From contig QCUW01000006.1 in NCBI GenBank assembly GCA_003210695.1, forward strand, positions 1-41,448: a DNA stretch of 41,448 nucleotides, read 5' to 3'. This DNA comes from Prochlorococcus sp. AG-679-P15. GTDB lineage: Bacteria > Cyanobacteriota > Cyanobacteriia > PCC-6307 > Cyanobiaceae. Below are positions 1 to 11,257 of the stretch, piece by piece. Numbering within the stretch: the stretch's first letter is position 1; the number at the start of each line of letters is the position of its first letter. Made by a program: the position numbers and the translations under genes. The notes beneath the pieces are model-generated. The model ran no database searches. It had not been told where the DNA came from and saw only the letters and a program-made list of their open reading frames with translations.

Positions 1-4
1 ATAA

Positions 5-667
5 ATGGCTAGTTTTACTGTTGGGATTGTTGTTTTTCCAGGTTCTAATTGTGACCGTGATGTCGCTTGGGCTTTGGAAGCTTGTTTAGACATTAAAACC
101 AAATTCTTATGGCACGAATCATCTGATTTAAACGATATTGATTCAATTGTTTTGCCAGGAGGATTTAGTTACGGAGATTATTTAAGATGTGGGGCAATCG
201 CGAGATTTTCCCCATTAATAAATGCCCTATATGATTTTGTTAAAAGCGGTAGACGAGTATTAGGAATATGTAATGGCTTTCAAATTTTGACTGAATCAGG
301 TTTTCTTCCTGGTGCTCTTGTTGCAAATAAAAATCTTAATTTTATTTGTGATGATGTTGATTTGAAAGTGATCACTTCAAAAGGCGGCTGGTTTCAAAAG
401 TTAGATGAAAAACAAACTATAAAATTACCAATTGCTCATGGAGAAGGTCGTTATCATTGTGATCAAGATACTCTAAAAAGACTTGTTGATAATGATTTAA
501 TTGCGCTGAAATATAATACAAATCCCAATGGTTCAACTTTTGACATAGCAGGCATAACTAATGAAAAAGGAAATGTTTTAGGATTAATGCCTCATCCTGA
601 ACGGGCATGTGATGAATCTATTGGTGGAATAGATGGTCTCTATACTTTAAAGTCATTAATTACATAA
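5..667 (+). CDS. purQ: Phosphoribosylformylglycinamidine synthase subunit PurQ (glutamine amidotransferase)
   Basis: Class I glutaminase motifs: [42 protein letters not shown]. Confidence 0.97.
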   Translation: MASFTVGIVVFPGSNCDRDVAWALEACLDIKTKFLWHESSDLNDIDSIVLPGGFSYGDYLRCGAIARFSPLINALYDFVKSGRRVLGICNGFQILTESGFLPGALVANKNLNFICDDVDLKVITSKGGWFQKLDEKQTIKLPIAHGEGRYHCDQDTLKRLVDNDLIALKYNTNPNGSTFDIAGITNEKGNVLGLMPHPERACDESIGGIDGLYTLKSLIT

Positions 668-684
668 TAAAAATTACACAATAA

Positions 685-715
685 AAAAAGGCCTCCTTTT
701 TGGGAGGCCTTTTTA
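685..715. terminator. Bidirectional intrinsic terminator between convergent purQ and fba
   Basis: aaaaaggcctcc-ttttt-gggaggccttttt stem-loop with A/T tracts on both sides. Confidence 0.9.
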
Positions 716-731
716 AGACTATTTTAGAGAA

Positions 732-1805
732 TTAAACTGTTGCCTTTACTTTTGGATCTAAGTTGCCCTTTGCATATAGATCTGCATAATAATTTGTACT
801 ACTTTGTTTGATCTTACTTGCTTGACCTTCGCACCAGAATTGCTTATATCTATCAAGACAAACTTGCTTCATGTATTTTCTAGCAGGTTTATTGAAATGT
901 CTTGGGTCAAAGTTTGCTGTATCCGCAAAAGCAGCTTCTCTAACAGCAGCTGTAAATGCAAGTCTATTATCGGTATCGATATTAACCTTTCTTACCCCGT
1001 TTCTAATACCCTCTTGAATTTCTTCAACAGGTACTCCATATGTTTGTGGAATTTCTCCACCATATTTATTAATGATATCTAACCATTCTTGTGGAACGGA
1101 ACTAGATCCATGCATTACAAGGTGAGTATTTGGAAGAGCTTTATGGATTTCAGCAATTCTGCTTATAGCAAGAACCTCTCCTGTTGGCTTTCTTGTGAAT
1201 TTATAGGCACCATGACTTGTTCCTATTGCTATAGCTAAAGCATCAACTTTTGTTTTTGCAACAAAGTCTGCAGCTTCTTCAGGATCAGTTAAAAGCATAT
1301 CTGTTGAGAGTTCTCCTTCGAATCCATGACCATCCTCAGCTTCTCCTTTACCTGTTTCTAATGATCCTAGACAACCTAGTTCTCCTTCCACGCTAACTCC
1401 AACTGAATGTGCGAAATCTACAACTTTTTTTGTAACTGCAACGTTATATTCATAACTAGCTGGTGTTTTGGCATCTGCTTCTAGTGAACCATCCATCATT
1501 ACTGATGTGAAACCATTAATCGCAGCTGAATAACAAGTAGATGGCTCATTTCCGTGGTCCTGATGCATAACAACAGGAATATTAGGGTATGTTTCTGTAG
1601 CTGCAAGTATGAGATGACGAAGGAAGATTTCTCCAGCATAATTTCTTGCTCCTCTTGAAGCTTGAAGAATTACTGGACTATCAGTTTCATAAGCAGCTTC
1701 CATGATTGCTTGAACTTGTTCAAGATTATTTACGTTAAATGCTGGGATACCATAACCATTCTCAGCAGCATGATCTAAAAGTAGTCTTAGTGGAACGAGG
1801 GCCAT
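732..1805 (-). CDS. fba: Class II fructose-bisphosphate aldolase
   Basis: [58 protein letters not shown]. Confidence 0.97.
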   Translation of the reverse strand: MALVPLRLLLDHAAENGYGIPAFNVNNLEQVQAIMEAAYETDSPVILQASRGARNYAGEIFLRHLILAATETYPNIPVVMHQDHGNEPSTCYSAAINGFTSVMMDGSLEADAKTPASYEYNVAVTKKVVDFAHSVGVSVEGELGCLGSLETGKGEAEDGHGFEGELSTDMLLTDPEEAADFVAKTKVDALAIAIGTSHGAYKFTRKPTGEVLAISRIAEIHKALPNTHLVMHGSSSVPQEWLDIINKYGGEIPQTYGVPVEEIQEGIRNGVRKVNIDTDNRLAFTAAVREAAFADTANFDPRHFNKPARKYMKQVCLDRYKQFWCEGQASKIKQSSTNYYADLYAKGNLDPKVKATV

Positions 1806-1904
1806 AATTAAAATTAATTAGATTACTTAATAAATTAAGCAATATGATTTCGCGAGTTTAATATATAAAGGGTTCAGATGTCACGTTATTAGATATACAA
1901 AATA

Positions 1905-3008
1905 CTAAATTTTTATACATATACCACTCTCAGAAGATTTTATTATGGCTTCGCAAACTCTATGACTATTTAGTCCCTCACTTAGTCCTGGGATGATTGG
2001 TGTATGATTATTGATACTTTCAGCCCATAAATTGTGAATTCTCTTAACAGGAGCAATTCTTCCATCAGTCCAGGTTTTTTTAAAATTATAGAGAGGATCA
2101 GCAGTCAAATTAGATGTCTTATCATCTTTGTTTGTAAATTTTAAATTAAAACCATGTACATAATCTTTTTGATTTTCACTACTAAGGAAGAGTGAACCTT
2201 CACTTCCATACACTTCCAAACTAAATCCTCTCCCATTTTTTGAAACCGAGGATAATGAAACCTGACATGGTATGGATGTACATTTGTAATTATTAATTTC
2301 AAGGTTTGCTATACAGATGTCTTCACTTGTTACTTTTAATAACTTGGAGGAATTAGGTAATGATCTTTCCTCTATTGATGTTGATAATTTTCCAGATACG
2401 TTTATCGACTCTCCAAAAAACCAGTTCAACATATCAAATGCATGAGTCCCCAAAGCTCCAATCACTCCACCTCCTTTTTCTTTATGTGAATACCAGTTCC
2501 AGGCCCTTTTGGGATCTGATCTGCTGCCCATTAACCAATCTAATTTAATTAAATAAATTTTTCCTAAAGAATTTTCATCGATTATTTTCTTAGTTTGTAG
2601 AAAAAGAGGAACTGCTCTATATTCAAAATCTACGCAAACACTCAAATTATTAATTAAAGAGATTCTTTGAAGTTCTTCAATTTCTAAGGAAGTTAGGGCA
2701 ACAGGTTTTTCTAGTAGTAGATGTTTATTGTTCTCAAGCGCTATCTTTGCTAATTCGAATCTTGATTCAGGAGATGTAGCAATTATGATTCCGTCAATAT
2801 CTTTAGATTTAACTAATTTTTCCCAATCATAGTAAAAATTCAAACCAGTTTCTTTTTCTAATAATGGTCCTTTTTCTTTTTTATAGTGATAAATTGCAGT
2901 TGGGATTAAGTATTCTGATTCTTTTAAGGCTTCTAAATGAATTTTTTTACCAAATCCTAAGCCAGCAATTGCGATTTTTAATTTTTTAGTAGAATTAATA
3001 TTATTCAT
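1905..3008 (-). CDS. Gfo/Idh/MocA family oxidoreductase
   Basis: Rossmann start KLKIAIAGLGFGKKIHLEAL and EKPVALTSLE. The ORF-track start at 3134 overlaps the neighbouring gene; MNNINSTKKLK at 3008 is more likely. Confidence 0.88.
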   Translation of the reverse strand: MNNINSTKKLKIAIAGLGFGKKIHLEALKESEYLIPTAIYHYKKEKGPLLEKETGLNFYYDWEKLVKSKDIDGIIIATSPESRFELAKIALENNKHLLLEKPVALTSLEIEELQRISLINNLSVCVDFEYRAVPLFLQTKKIIDENSLGKIYLIKLDWLMGSRSDPKRAWNWYSHKEKGGGVIGALGTHAFDMLNWFFGESINVSGKLSTSIEERSLPNSSKLLKVTSEDICIANLEINNYKCTSIPCQVSLSSVSKNGRGFSLEVYGSEGSLFLSSENQKDYVHGFNLKFTNKDDKTSNLTADPLYNFKKTWTDGRIAPVKRIHNLWAESINNHTPIIPGLSEGLNSHRVCEAIIKSSESGICIKI

Positions 3009-3012
3009 TAAT

Positions 3013-3396
3013 TTATTTTTCAGAACAACTTTTTTCAATAACAACATCAATAAGCTCATCATTATTTGAGGTTTGCCACTTTGAACCAAATTGTGGGATC
3101 CCATTAATGGAGGTATCTTTATATCTTTTGTCATTACAATTTATTCTCATCACATAAAGAGATAATTGACCTTTATCGCTTGACTCTTTCGGATTTTTAA
3201 AGAACTTGGTTAAAACACTTATTTCTTGATTATTTATTTCCTTAATACTGCCCATATCAATCCATTCTTTCCCATCATTATTTTCTTTTAAAAGGACCCA
3301 ATTTACATTACCAATACCGTATACAAATTTAGAGTTACTCAAAATTAAAATTGAACATGCAAAACATAAAGAAAAAAAATTAAAAATAATTTTCAT
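3013..3396 (-). CDS. Small secreted/periplasmic hypothetical protein
   Basis: Signal-peptide-like start MKIIFNFFSLCFACSILILSNSKFVYG at 3396. The ORF-track start at 3414 overlaps accD. Confidence 0.7.
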   Translation of the reverse strand: MKIIFNFFSLCFACSILILSNSKFVYGIGNVNWVLLKENNDGKEWIDMGSIKEINNQEISVLTKFFKNPKESSDKGQLSLYVMRINCNDKRYKDTSINGIPQFGSKWQTSNNDELIDVVIEKSCSEK

Positions 3397-3400
3397 GTTA

Positions 3401-4279
3401 TTAATTTGCCTCAACGAGTTTTTTTACACCATGAATTTTTAGAATTTTTGTAAGAGTTTTTTTAAGTTCCTTTCTATTCACGATTACATCAACGAAACCA
3501 TGTTCTAAAAGATATTCTGCAGTTTGGAAATTTTCAGGTAATTTTTCTCTTAAAGTTTGTTCAATTACTCTTCTTCCTGCAAATCCAATAAGAGCCTTTG
3601 GCTCTGCCAATATTAGATCTCCTAACATTGCGAAACTAGCAGTAACACCTCCAGTAGTTGGATGAGTTAATAAAGGCATGTAAAGAAGATTTTTTTCTCT
3701 ATGTTTTTTAAGTGCACCTGATATTTTTGCCATTTGCATAAGGCTTAACATTCCCTCTTGCATTCTTGCTCCCCCAGAGGCACAAACAATTAATAATGGA
3801 TAGTTTTCAATTGTTGCTTTTTCAATAATTCTAGTAATCTTTTCTCCCACAACTGAACCCATTGATCCTCCCATAAATCTGAAATCCATTACGGCTAAGG
3901 CTAAAGGCATTGAATTAATGGAACATAAACCTGTTATTACTCCATCTTTGAGGCCAGTTCCATCTTGACTCTCCTTTATCCGTTCTGAATAAGATCTTCT
4001 ATCCTTGAATTTCAATGGATCAGTTGGACTTAATGAAATATCAAACTCTTTAAATGAATCTTTGTCAGCTATTATTTTAATTCTTTCATCACTATTGATC
4101 CTATTATGATGGCCACAATTACTACATACATTGAAATTTGAGATTAAATCTTTTCTATACGCAACTTGCCCACATTCTGAACATTTAACCCACAATCCAT
4201 CTCCTTCATCAGTATCTTGCGAAACCTTCCCAACAAATTGATCTTTTCGCCTTGCGGCAAACCAGTCGATTAAAGACAC
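3401..4279 (-). CDS. accD: Acetyl-CoA carboxylase carboxyltransferase beta subunit
   Basis: N-terminal Zn ribbon [50 protein letters not shown]. Confidence 0.97.
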   Translation of the reverse strand: MSLIDWFAARRKDQFVGKVSQDTDEGDGLWVKCSECGQVAYRKDLISNFNVCSNCGHHNRINSDERIKIIADKDSFKEFDISLSPTDPLKFKDRRSYSERIKESQDGTGLKDGVITGLCSINSMPLALAVMDFRFMGGSMGSVVGEKITRIIEKATIENYPLLIVCASGGARMQEGMLSLMQMAKISGALKKHREKNLLYMPLLTHPTTGGVTASFAMLGDLILAEPKALIGFAGRRVIEQTLREKLPENFQTAEYLLEHGFVDVIVNRKELKKTLTKILKIHGVKKLVEAN

Positions 4280-4463
4280 AATACTCTCTCTTTTTTTCTA
4301 TTTAAGTCTAAATTAGGCACTTTTATCAAGAAAAATATATAAAAATTTCTAAAAAAATACCAAGTTGAAATCTATCTTAAGTTTAATAAATCCTTAAATT
4401 TATAAAAATATTACCTAAAAAAAATACTTAATTTAGGACTTTAACAAAAAAATAAAGATATTT

Positions 4464-5363
4464 TTATGAGTGATTCTTTTCTTCTATCATCTTGTGGATG
4501 ATTGGAGTGAGTATCAATTCCATTGCAAAACCCATTTTCCCTCCATTAACAACAATACTCGTTGGACTAGACATGAATGAATCATGAATCATTCCTAAAA
4601 GGTATTGAAAATCAATCCCCCATTTCTCTCTTGCTCCTTTTCTGAAGTGTATTATGACAAAACTTTCATCCGGTGTAGGAATGTTTCTACATATAAAAGG
4701 ATTTGACGTATCAATAGTTGGAATTCTCTGGAAATTGATATCTGTTTTACTAAATTGCGGACAAATATGATTTATGTAATCTGGCATTCTTCTCAAAATA
4801 GTGTCAACTATAGTTTCAGCTGAATAACCTCTTTCTGCATTATCTCTATGGATTTTTTGTATCCACTCTAAGTTTGTAATCGGAACTACACCAACTAGCA
4901 AGTCTGCATAAGAAGAAACATTATATCCTTCGCCCTCAACACCACCATGTAAGCCTTCGTAAAAAAGAACATCTGTTCCATTTGGAATATCTTCCCATGG
5001 TGTGAATTGGCCAGGGTCTAAGGATGTTCCAAGTCTTGCATTATGTTCCTCTGCTTCTTCAGGACTATGAAGATAATATCTTTTTTTCCCTCCACCTGTT
5101 TCACCATAAATTTTAAAAAGTTCTTCTAACTTATCAAAAAGATTTGCTTCTGGACCGAAGTGAGAGAAATTTTCTCCTTTTGAAAGTGCTTCAGCCATAG
5201 CTTTTTTCATAGGCATTCTCTCAAATCTGTGATAACTATCACCTTCTACAACAGCTGGAACTATATCTTCCCTTGCAAAAATATGCTCAAATGCTCTTTT
5301 TACTGTACTTGTTCCGGCTCCTGATGATCCTGTTACAGCAACTACTGGATGACGTTTAGACAT
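4464..5363 (-). CDS. prk: Phosphoribulokinase
   Basis: P-loop VTGSSGAGTSTVKRAFE; EGDSYHR; FYEGLHGG. Confidence 0.96.
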   Translation of the reverse strand: MSKRHPVVAVTGSSGAGTSTVKRAFEHIFAREDIVPAVVEGDSYHRFERMPMKKAMAEALSKGENFSHFGPEANLFDKLEELFKIYGETGGGKKRYYLHSPEEAEEHNARLGTSLDPGQFTPWEDIPNGTDVLFYEGLHGGVEGEGYNVSSYADLLVGVVPITNLEWIQKIHRDNAERGYSAETIVDTILRRMPDYINHICPQFSKTDINFQRIPTIDTSNPFICRNIPTPDESFVIIHFRKGAREKWGIDFQYLLGMIHDSFMSSPTSIVVNGGKMGFAMELILTPIIHKMIEEKNHS

Positions 5364-5453
5364 TAGATTAAAACAATATCTAATGATTCTGACAGGTCAT
5401 ATGCCAACTTTTTGTACTAGTTAAAAATATTTTTTAATTTATTAATTTTTTAT

Positions 5454-6527
5454 TCAAATTTCCTTAATGATTTTTTCTCCAATTTCACTACAAGAAAGAA
5501 CTTGGCAATTACCATTGTCTAGATCGGACGTTCTATATCCTTTTGATAAAACATTATCTATAGCTATTTCTATATCATCTGCAGCTTCTATCTCATTTAA
5601 ACCAATTTTAAGCATCATTGAGGTTGATAAAGCCATAGCTATAGGATTAGCTATATTTTTACCAGCTAGATCAGGAGCAGATCCGTGAACTGGTTCAAAG
5701 ACTCCAGGCCCTGAATTGCTTAAGGATGCTGATGGAAGCATTCCAATAGAGCCAGTTAACATAGCAGCTAAATCACTTAAAATATCTCCGAACAAATTGC
5801 TAGTTAAGATTACATCAAATTGGCGTGGATTCATTATTAGTTGCATAGCGGCATTATCAACATACATATTCCTTAAATTTAAATTTTTATCTTTTGACGT
5901 GACTTCTAAAACTGTATCTCTCCATAATTGGCTAACTTCAAGTACGTTTGATTTATCTACGGAACAAATATTTTTACTTCTTTGATTTGCTATTTTTATC
6001 GCAACTTCTGTAATTCGTTCTATTTCATTTGAGTCATAAATCATCGTATTGAAAGCTTTTTTAATTTTAGTATTAGTAATTTGTCCTCTAGGTTGTCCAA
6101 AATATATTCCACCTATTAATTCTCTTACCACAATAAGATCTACATTTTCAATGATTTCTTTTTTTAAGGAACTTGAGTCAAGAAGTGATTTTCTTATTTT
6201 TATAGGTCTAATATTAGCGAATAAATTCAATTCAGATCTTAATTTAAGTAAACCACTTTCTGGTCTTAGTTGTCTTGGTAAATTATCGTATTTCACATCA
6301 CCTACACAAGCCAAAAGAACTGCATCACAAGCTTTGCACTGATCTAAAGTTGCTTTAGGTGCTGGATCTTTGTGCTTTTCATAAGCTATTCCACCAAAAT
6401 ATTCTTCTTTAATATCAATATGAAAATCATATTTTTGAGACAATCTATTTAATATTTTAATTGAAATTTCTGATATTTCTGGGCCAATACCATCTCCAGA
6501 AAGTAGAACAACTTTATATCTCTTCAT
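5454..6527 (-). CDS. leuB: 3-isopropylmalate dehydrogenase
   Basis: LLSGDGIGPEI, VRELIGGIYFGQPRG, NLFGDILSDLAAMLTGSIGMLPSAS, EPVHGSAPDLAGKNIANP. Confidence 0.97.
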   Translation of the reverse strand: MKRYKVVLLSGDGIGPEISEISIKILNRLSQKYDFHIDIKEEYFGGIAYEKHKDPAPKATLDQCKACDAVLLACVGDVKYDNLPRQLRPESGLLKLRSELNLFANIRPIKIRKSLLDSSSLKKEIIENVDLIVVRELIGGIYFGQPRGQITNTKIKKAFNTMIYDSNEIERITEVAIKIANQRSKNICSVDKSNVLEVSQLWRDTVLEVTSKDKNLNLRNMYVDNAAMQLIMNPRQFDVILTSNLFGDILSDLAAMLTGSIGMLPSASLSNSGPGVFEPVHGSAPDLAGKNIANPIAMALSTSMMLKIGLNEIEAADDIEIAIDNVLSKGYRTSDLDNGNCQVLSCSEIGEKIIKEI

Positions 6528-6555
6528 TTATTTTTTAATTTATTAAAAGAATAAT

Positions 6556-7590
6556 TTATTTCTTGTCTAGTTGTCTAAGCTTTTTTGCTAATTCAGGTAA
6601 TTTTTTAAAAACACTTGAACTCCTTAACCAAGATTTGTTTTTCATAGCTGGGAAGCCGCTAACAATTTCTCCATCTTCAATATCACAATGGATCCCGCAT
6701 TTTGAACTAGCTATGACATTATTACCAACTTTAACTCTGTTATTAACTCCTACTTGCCCAGCAAGGATTACGCCATTTCCAATCACAGCTCCTCCTGCTA
6801 TACCAACTTGTGCAGCAAATGCACAATTTTTTCCTATTTTAACTCCATGACCTATTTGAACTAAGTTATCCATTTTAGTTCCTTCATCTATAAATGTATT
6901 ACCGACGGATGGTCTATCAATACAACAGTTTGTCCCAATTTCTACAAAGCTCTTTATTATTACGGCACCTTTTTGAGGCATTTTAATCCATTTGCCATCT
7001 TGGGGTATAAAACCAAACCCTTCAGAACCTATAACACTGTTCGAATTTATTACGCAATTATTTTCAATACTTGTATTTTCATAAATCACACAATTCGGAT
7101 GAATTATATTGTTATTTCCTAACCTTACATTTCCTAAAATAGTAGTACCAGGGAAAATCTTGTTATTTTCACCAATTATTGAATTTTCACCAATATAAAC
7201 ATTAGGTCCTATGTAACATTTTTCTCCTACTTTTGCAGATCTTCTGATAACAGCTGAATCATCAATACCTGGTTTGAAATTAATTTCTTCATATAGAGAA
7301 TTTAATACTTCTGCAAATGCAATTCTAGGATTCTCTACAACTATATTTGAAATATTTAGTGACTCAAGTAAACCTATTATTTCATTATTATCAGTGGTTA
7401 TAATTGCTGAAGCAGAAGTTTTACCTAAGTTATCTTTAAATATACTGTTTTCTTCTAAGAAGGAAATCTGATTTTTTGACGCAATATCTAAAGAAGCAGC
7501 ATTTTTTATATCTATATTTTCGAATATATTTGCTTTGATAAATTTTGAATCTCCACTCTTTATGAGATCAATTAACTTACTTAATAACAT
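6556..7590 (-). CDS. lpxD: UDP-3-O-(3-hydroxymyristoyl)glucosamine N-acyltransferase
   Basis: Hexapeptide-repeat left-handed beta helix; IGSEGFGFIPQDGKWIKMPQKGAVII; GNTFIDEGTKMDNLVQIGHGVKIGKNC. Confidence 0.95.
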   Translation of the reverse strand: MLLSKLIDLIKSGDSKFIKANIFENIDIKNAASLDIASKNQISFLEENSIFKDNLGKTSASAIITTDNNEIIGLLESLNISNIVVENPRIAFAEVLNSLYEEINFKPGIDDSAVIRRSAKVGEKCYIGPNVYIGENSIIGENNKIFPGTTILGNVRLGNNNIIHPNCVIYENTSIENNCVINSNSVIGSEGFGFIPQDGKWIKMPQKGAVIIKSFVEIGTNCCIDRPSVGNTFIDEGTKMDNLVQIGHGVKIGKNCAFAAQVGIAGGAVIGNGVILAGQVGVNNRVKVGNNVIASSKCGIHCDIEDGEIVSGFPAMKNKSWLRSSSVFKKLPELAKKLRQLDKK

Positions 7591-7601
7591 TTTTCCATTT
7601 T

Positions 7602-8684
7602 TTAGTTAAGAGCAAGAACATCCCTATGAACAACAATCATTGATGAATTAATGTTTTCTTTTTTACTTAAGATTCTTTTTAGAGAATCACTACTCATTGA
7701 TGTTATACCTTTTGCAACTTCTTTTTTATTAGTATTTACAATTCTAACAGCCTGATTAACAGTAAAATCTCCTTCTACATTTTTAACTCCTACGACAAGA
7801 AGAGATGCACCTTTTTGCTCAATTGCAAGACAAGCACCTTCATCTAATGTTATTTCTCCAACAGTTTTAATTGCATATGATAACCAACTTTTTTTATTCC
7901 CTACTGGTTTATCTACAGGATGAAATGTTGTGCCTATTTTTTTATCATTGAAAATATTTATTAAATTTTTTTCATTTCTGCCATCAGCCAATTGAACTTC
8001 TACGCCTCCTTTTGTGGCGATTTCAGCAGCTTTTAATTTTGTTGTAATACCACCTGTTCCCCATTCGTTATTATAATTTTTGATGTTTTTATCTTTTATA
8101 AATTTTAATTCATTACTATTAACCTCTTTTATTGGATGAGCATCTTGATTATTTCTTGGGTCTTTAGAATATAAATTTTCTATATCAGTTAATAAAATTA
8201 ACTTATTGGCATTTATTGCTAAAGCAACTAAAGCAGAAAGAGTATCGTTGTCTCCATATTTAAGCTCTTCATTAGCAATAGAATCATTTTCATTGACTAT
8301 AGGTACAACATTTAGATCAATTAACTTTTTAAATGTTTTGGAGGCATTATTGAATGATTCACGTGAATCAAAATCAGTTTTTGTTATTAGTATTTGAGCT
8401 ATATTATGACCTAGTTTTTTCATTGTCTTTTCATATAAAGTCATTAAATTAACCTGTCCAACTGCAGCAACAGCTTGAAGCGTGCTAAGTTCCTTTGGTC
8501 TTGTTTTCAACTTTAATTTCTTGCATCCTAATCCAACCGCACCACTTGTTACGAGAATGACTTTATTGCCTTTTAAAATAAAACTTGTTAGAGATTCACA
8601 TAAACTTTCTATTACTTGCTCTGTAGATTGATCCTCATTTCCTCTGAGAATACTCGTACCAACTTTTACGACCCATTTTTTCAT
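7602..8684 (-). CDS. proB: Glutamate 5-kinase
   Basis: [44 protein letters not shown]-terminal PUA domain. Confidence 0.96.
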   Translation of the reverse strand: MKKWVVKVGTSILRGNEDQSTEQVIESLCESLTSFILKGNKVILVTSGAVGLGCKKLKLKTRPKELSTLQAVAAVGQVNLMTLYEKTMKKLGHNIAQILITKTDFDSRESFNNASKTFKKLIDLNVVPIVNENDSIANEELKYGDNDTLSALVALAINANKLILLTDIENLYSKDPRNNQDAHPIKEVNSNELKFIKDKNIKNYNNEWGTGGITTKLKAAEIATKGGVEVQLADGRNEKNLINIFNDKKIGTTFHPVDKPVGNKKSWLSYAIKTVGEITLDEGACLAIEQKGASLLVVGVKNVEGDFTVNQAVRIVNTNKKEVAKGITSMSSDSLKRILSKKENINSSMIVVHRDVLALN

Positions 8685-9175
8685 TTTAAGAAATTAGAAA
8701 TCATTTTTTCTAGGATTAATGTTAAGTTCATTTTTATTGGTAATCCATCTTTGCTTAATCTTTTAACTAATATTGTCTGAATATTACATCGATTTCCAAC
8801 GATAATATCCGTAAAAATTCTATCTCCAATTATTGCAATATTTTTAGAGTCCTGGTTCATTTCTGAAATTACGGCCAAGGTAATTTTTTTCCTTGGTTTT
8901 AGTGCGTTTGATTTATATCTGATATCTAATTCCTTGGCAATCTTTCTAATGCGTTCATTAGAGGGATTATTACTAATTAGGTACAATGAGAATAACTTTT
9001 TAGATTCTTTTATCCAATTTTTTACACTTGTTGGAATTATATTTGATTGGCGACTTAATAATGTACCATCAACATCTATTAATAAACTTTTAATTCCTTT
9101 ATTTTGTAGTTTTAAATGAGATATTTCATATATAGGTAATTTAGAGTCCCAATGAACATTTACAAGAGAATTCAT
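8681..9175 (-). CDS. YqeG-family HAD-type phosphatase
   Basis: [54 protein letters not shown]. Confidence 0.88.
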   Translation of the reverse strand: MNSLVNVHWDSKLPIYEISHLKLQNKGIKSLLIDVDGTLLSRQSNIIPTSVKNWIKESKKLFSLYLISNNPSNERIRKIAKELDIRYKSNALKPRKKITLAVISEMNQDSKNIAIIGDRIFTDIIVGNRCNIQTILVKRLSKDGLPIKMNLTLILEKMISNFLK

Positions 9176-9179
9176 TATT

Positions 9180-9716
9180 TCACAAACTACTCTTTTCTAA
9201 CTCAGATTCAATTAAAGGTTGAACTTTATCAAACTCATCATCCTCAATTAATAATGCTCCATGATCGACAAGTTTTCCAACGATAAAAAAAGGATCTAGA
9301 GGAATATATAATCCATATTCTTGTGCCAATAAATTAAAACTAACAAGTAATTCGTATGTTTCACTTTCCTCATCTATGCTATCTTCTTCTAACTCATCAT
9401 AAATTGGCTCTTCGAGTTCCCCAGAGACAGTTAATGTAACTGCAGATCTTATAAGTTTTAAATCATGTTCTTGTAGAACTGCATCAGCATTCTTTAAGAC
9501 TTGTTCATTTTTCTCAATTTTTTCAATCAATTCGGGCTGATCTTTTTCATTAATTTTGAATAAACTTACTGGCGTATCGACAGGTGTTAATAATGCATAT
9601 TCTTTTTCTTCAACCTTTACTATTTGTTCAAGATAACAAAATAGTTCATTTCCATTTGAGTCCTTTAAAATAAGTGTCTGAGCCTCATAATTATCTTCGG
9701 AGTTATGATCGTTCAT
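9180..9716 (-). CDS. DUF3727 family cyanobacterial protein
   Basis: Acidic protein with DSNGNELFCYLEQIVKVEEKEYALLTPVDTPV, conserved next to ruvX/yqeG in cyanobacteria. Confidence 0.75.
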   Translation of the reverse strand: MNDHNSEDNYEAQTLILKDSNGNELFCYLEQIVKVEEKEYALLTPVDTPVSLFKINEKDQPELIEKIEKNEQVLKNADAVLQEHDLKLIRSAVTLTVSGELEEPIYDELEEDSIDEESETYELLVSFNLLAQEYGLYIPLDPFFIVGKLVDHGALLIEDDEFDKVQPLIESELEKSSL

Positions 9717-9749
9717 TTTTTATTTAACTTATATAGATTTATATTAATA

Positions 9750-10205
9750 TTATATTTGTTTATTACCCAATAATTTTTTTAACTCAGGACCTTCCTGGAT
9801 CCATTGCTCGAGAATTACTTTGGCAGATAAGCTATCAATAAGTCCGGATTTGTCTTTCTTTACACCAAATCTATTTGTTGATTCCCACGTTGAGCTATGC
9901 TCATTGACGAAGGAAAAAGGAAGTCTTAATTCATTAAAAAGAAATTCACCATAAGTTTTACAATCAAAAGCTTGAGCTGTCATATTCCCTGCCTCATCAA
10001 GAGGTAAACCAACAATAAAACCTGTTAAATTTAGTTTTTTAATATGATTTTTAATTGTTATAAGTTCGTTATGGTTTTTCTCTCTCTTAACTGCAGGAAG
10101 AATATTTACAATAATAAAAAGTGAATCACAATATGCTAATCCTATTCTTTTTATCCCAACATCTAAACTTAAGATTGACTTGGATTTGGGCTTGCAATAT
10201 TTCAC
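9750..10205 (-). CDS. ruvX: Putative pre-16S rRNA nuclease YqgF/RuvX
   Basis: [39 protein letters not shown]. Confidence 0.9.
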   Translation of the reverse strand: MKYCKPKSKSILSLDVGIKRIGLAYCDSLFIIVNILPAVKREKNHNELITIKNHIKKLNLTGFIVGLPLDEAGNMTAQAFDCKTYGEFLFNELRLPFSFVNEHSSTWESTNRFGVKKDKSGLIDSLSAKVILEQWIQEGPELKKLLGNKQI

Positions 10206-11257
10206 TTAGACTTCAAAGGTAATGGGGATGGGTAAGCGTTACCTTGAGGATTTAATTTTTCAAAAATTGATTCTAATGATTGGTTTATTTTATTAATTTG
10301 CTTAGATTCATGCCTAACAATAGTATTTCTGACAAGAATGATTTCTTGGTTGTTATCTTTAAAACCAGAATTCTCTAAATATGAATTTAATTCAGTATTT
10401 TCTTCATAAGTCTTAATTAAAGAATAAGGAGATTTTTCAAAAAATTTATTTAGAATATTTTTTAAAATAGGACTTAATCTATCGTCCCAACTTCTACCAA
10501 TTGTTAATGTATAGATTTTACTATCTTGAAAATTGATATCTTTTAAAATTGTACATAAAACTGAATTATTATAAATTATTGCACCGCTATTTAAATCATT
10601 TCTATTAGAAATATCTTTTTGATCAAGATCCAATATCATTCTTATTAATGGAGATTGATTTGAACGAATAAAATTTAGTACATTTATCAAATTTAATTTG
10701 TTAATTTCTTGAAATTCATCAATAGAATAAGAATTTTTATTTGTATGTTTAATGGAATTTTTATGATTATTTTTACTCCATAGTTGCACCTTTTGTAATG
10801 GTTGAAAACCTAATTCTCTTGCACTTGAAATAAGGTGATCATTTTCAATATCAGAATTTATTACCCAGCTTGAGGTCTTTATATTTGTTATAGAGATTGA
10901 TTTCTTTATCAATCCAAGTGTCAAATCTTTTTCTGTTATTGAAGACTTTACATTTGTTAAATGAGGCTTTGATATCCTTAAACAGGAGCCCTTACAATTT
11001 AAAGGAAATATATTTAAATAACCAACAATTTTTTTTTCTTCTATAGCAATAATACATTTATGCTTATTTTTTTTTAAATTATTTAAAAAAATTTTTAAGT
11101 CTTTAAAAGTGTTTATAATTGCCATTTTTAAAAACCAATTATTTAACTTCTCACTTCTTAAATCTATTAGTATATTTAAATGACGAATATGAAGCTCCTC
11201 AAAAGTAACCCTTTTATCCTTATTGGAATTTAAAACATGATTTAGATCTTGTTTCAT
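10202..11257 (-). CDS. GNAT-like acetyltransferase domain protein, cyanobacterial hypothetical
   Basis: [21 protein letters not shown] resembles a GNAT core; overlaps ruvX by 4 nt. Confidence 0.5.
   Translation of the reverse strand: MKQDLNHVLNSNKDKRVTFEELHIRHLNILIDLRSEKLNNWFLKMAIINTFKDLKIFLNNLKKNKHKCIIAIEEKKIVGYLNIFPLNCKGSCLRISKPHLTNVKSSITEKDLTLGLIKKSISITNIKTSSWVINSDIENDHLISSARELGFQPLQKVQLWSKNNHKNSIKHTNKNSYSIDEFQEINKLNLINVLNFIRSNQSPLIRMILDLDQKDISNRNDLNSGAIIYNNSVLCTILKDINFQDSKIYTLTIGRSWDDRLSPILKNILNKFFEKSPYSLIKTYEENTELNSYLENSGFKDNNQEIILVRNTIVRHESKQINKINQSLESIFEKLNPQGNAYPSPLPLKSK

Noticed and set aside
804-1082. Plus-strand ORF within fba
   Set aside because: Shadow ORF antisense to a confidently identified gene
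5467-6342. Three plus-strand ORFs antisense to leuB
   Set aside because: Shadow ORFs opposite leuB; no independent support
6563-7471. Plus-strand ORFs antisense to lpxD
   Set aside because: Shadow of hexapeptide-repeat codons on the opposite strand
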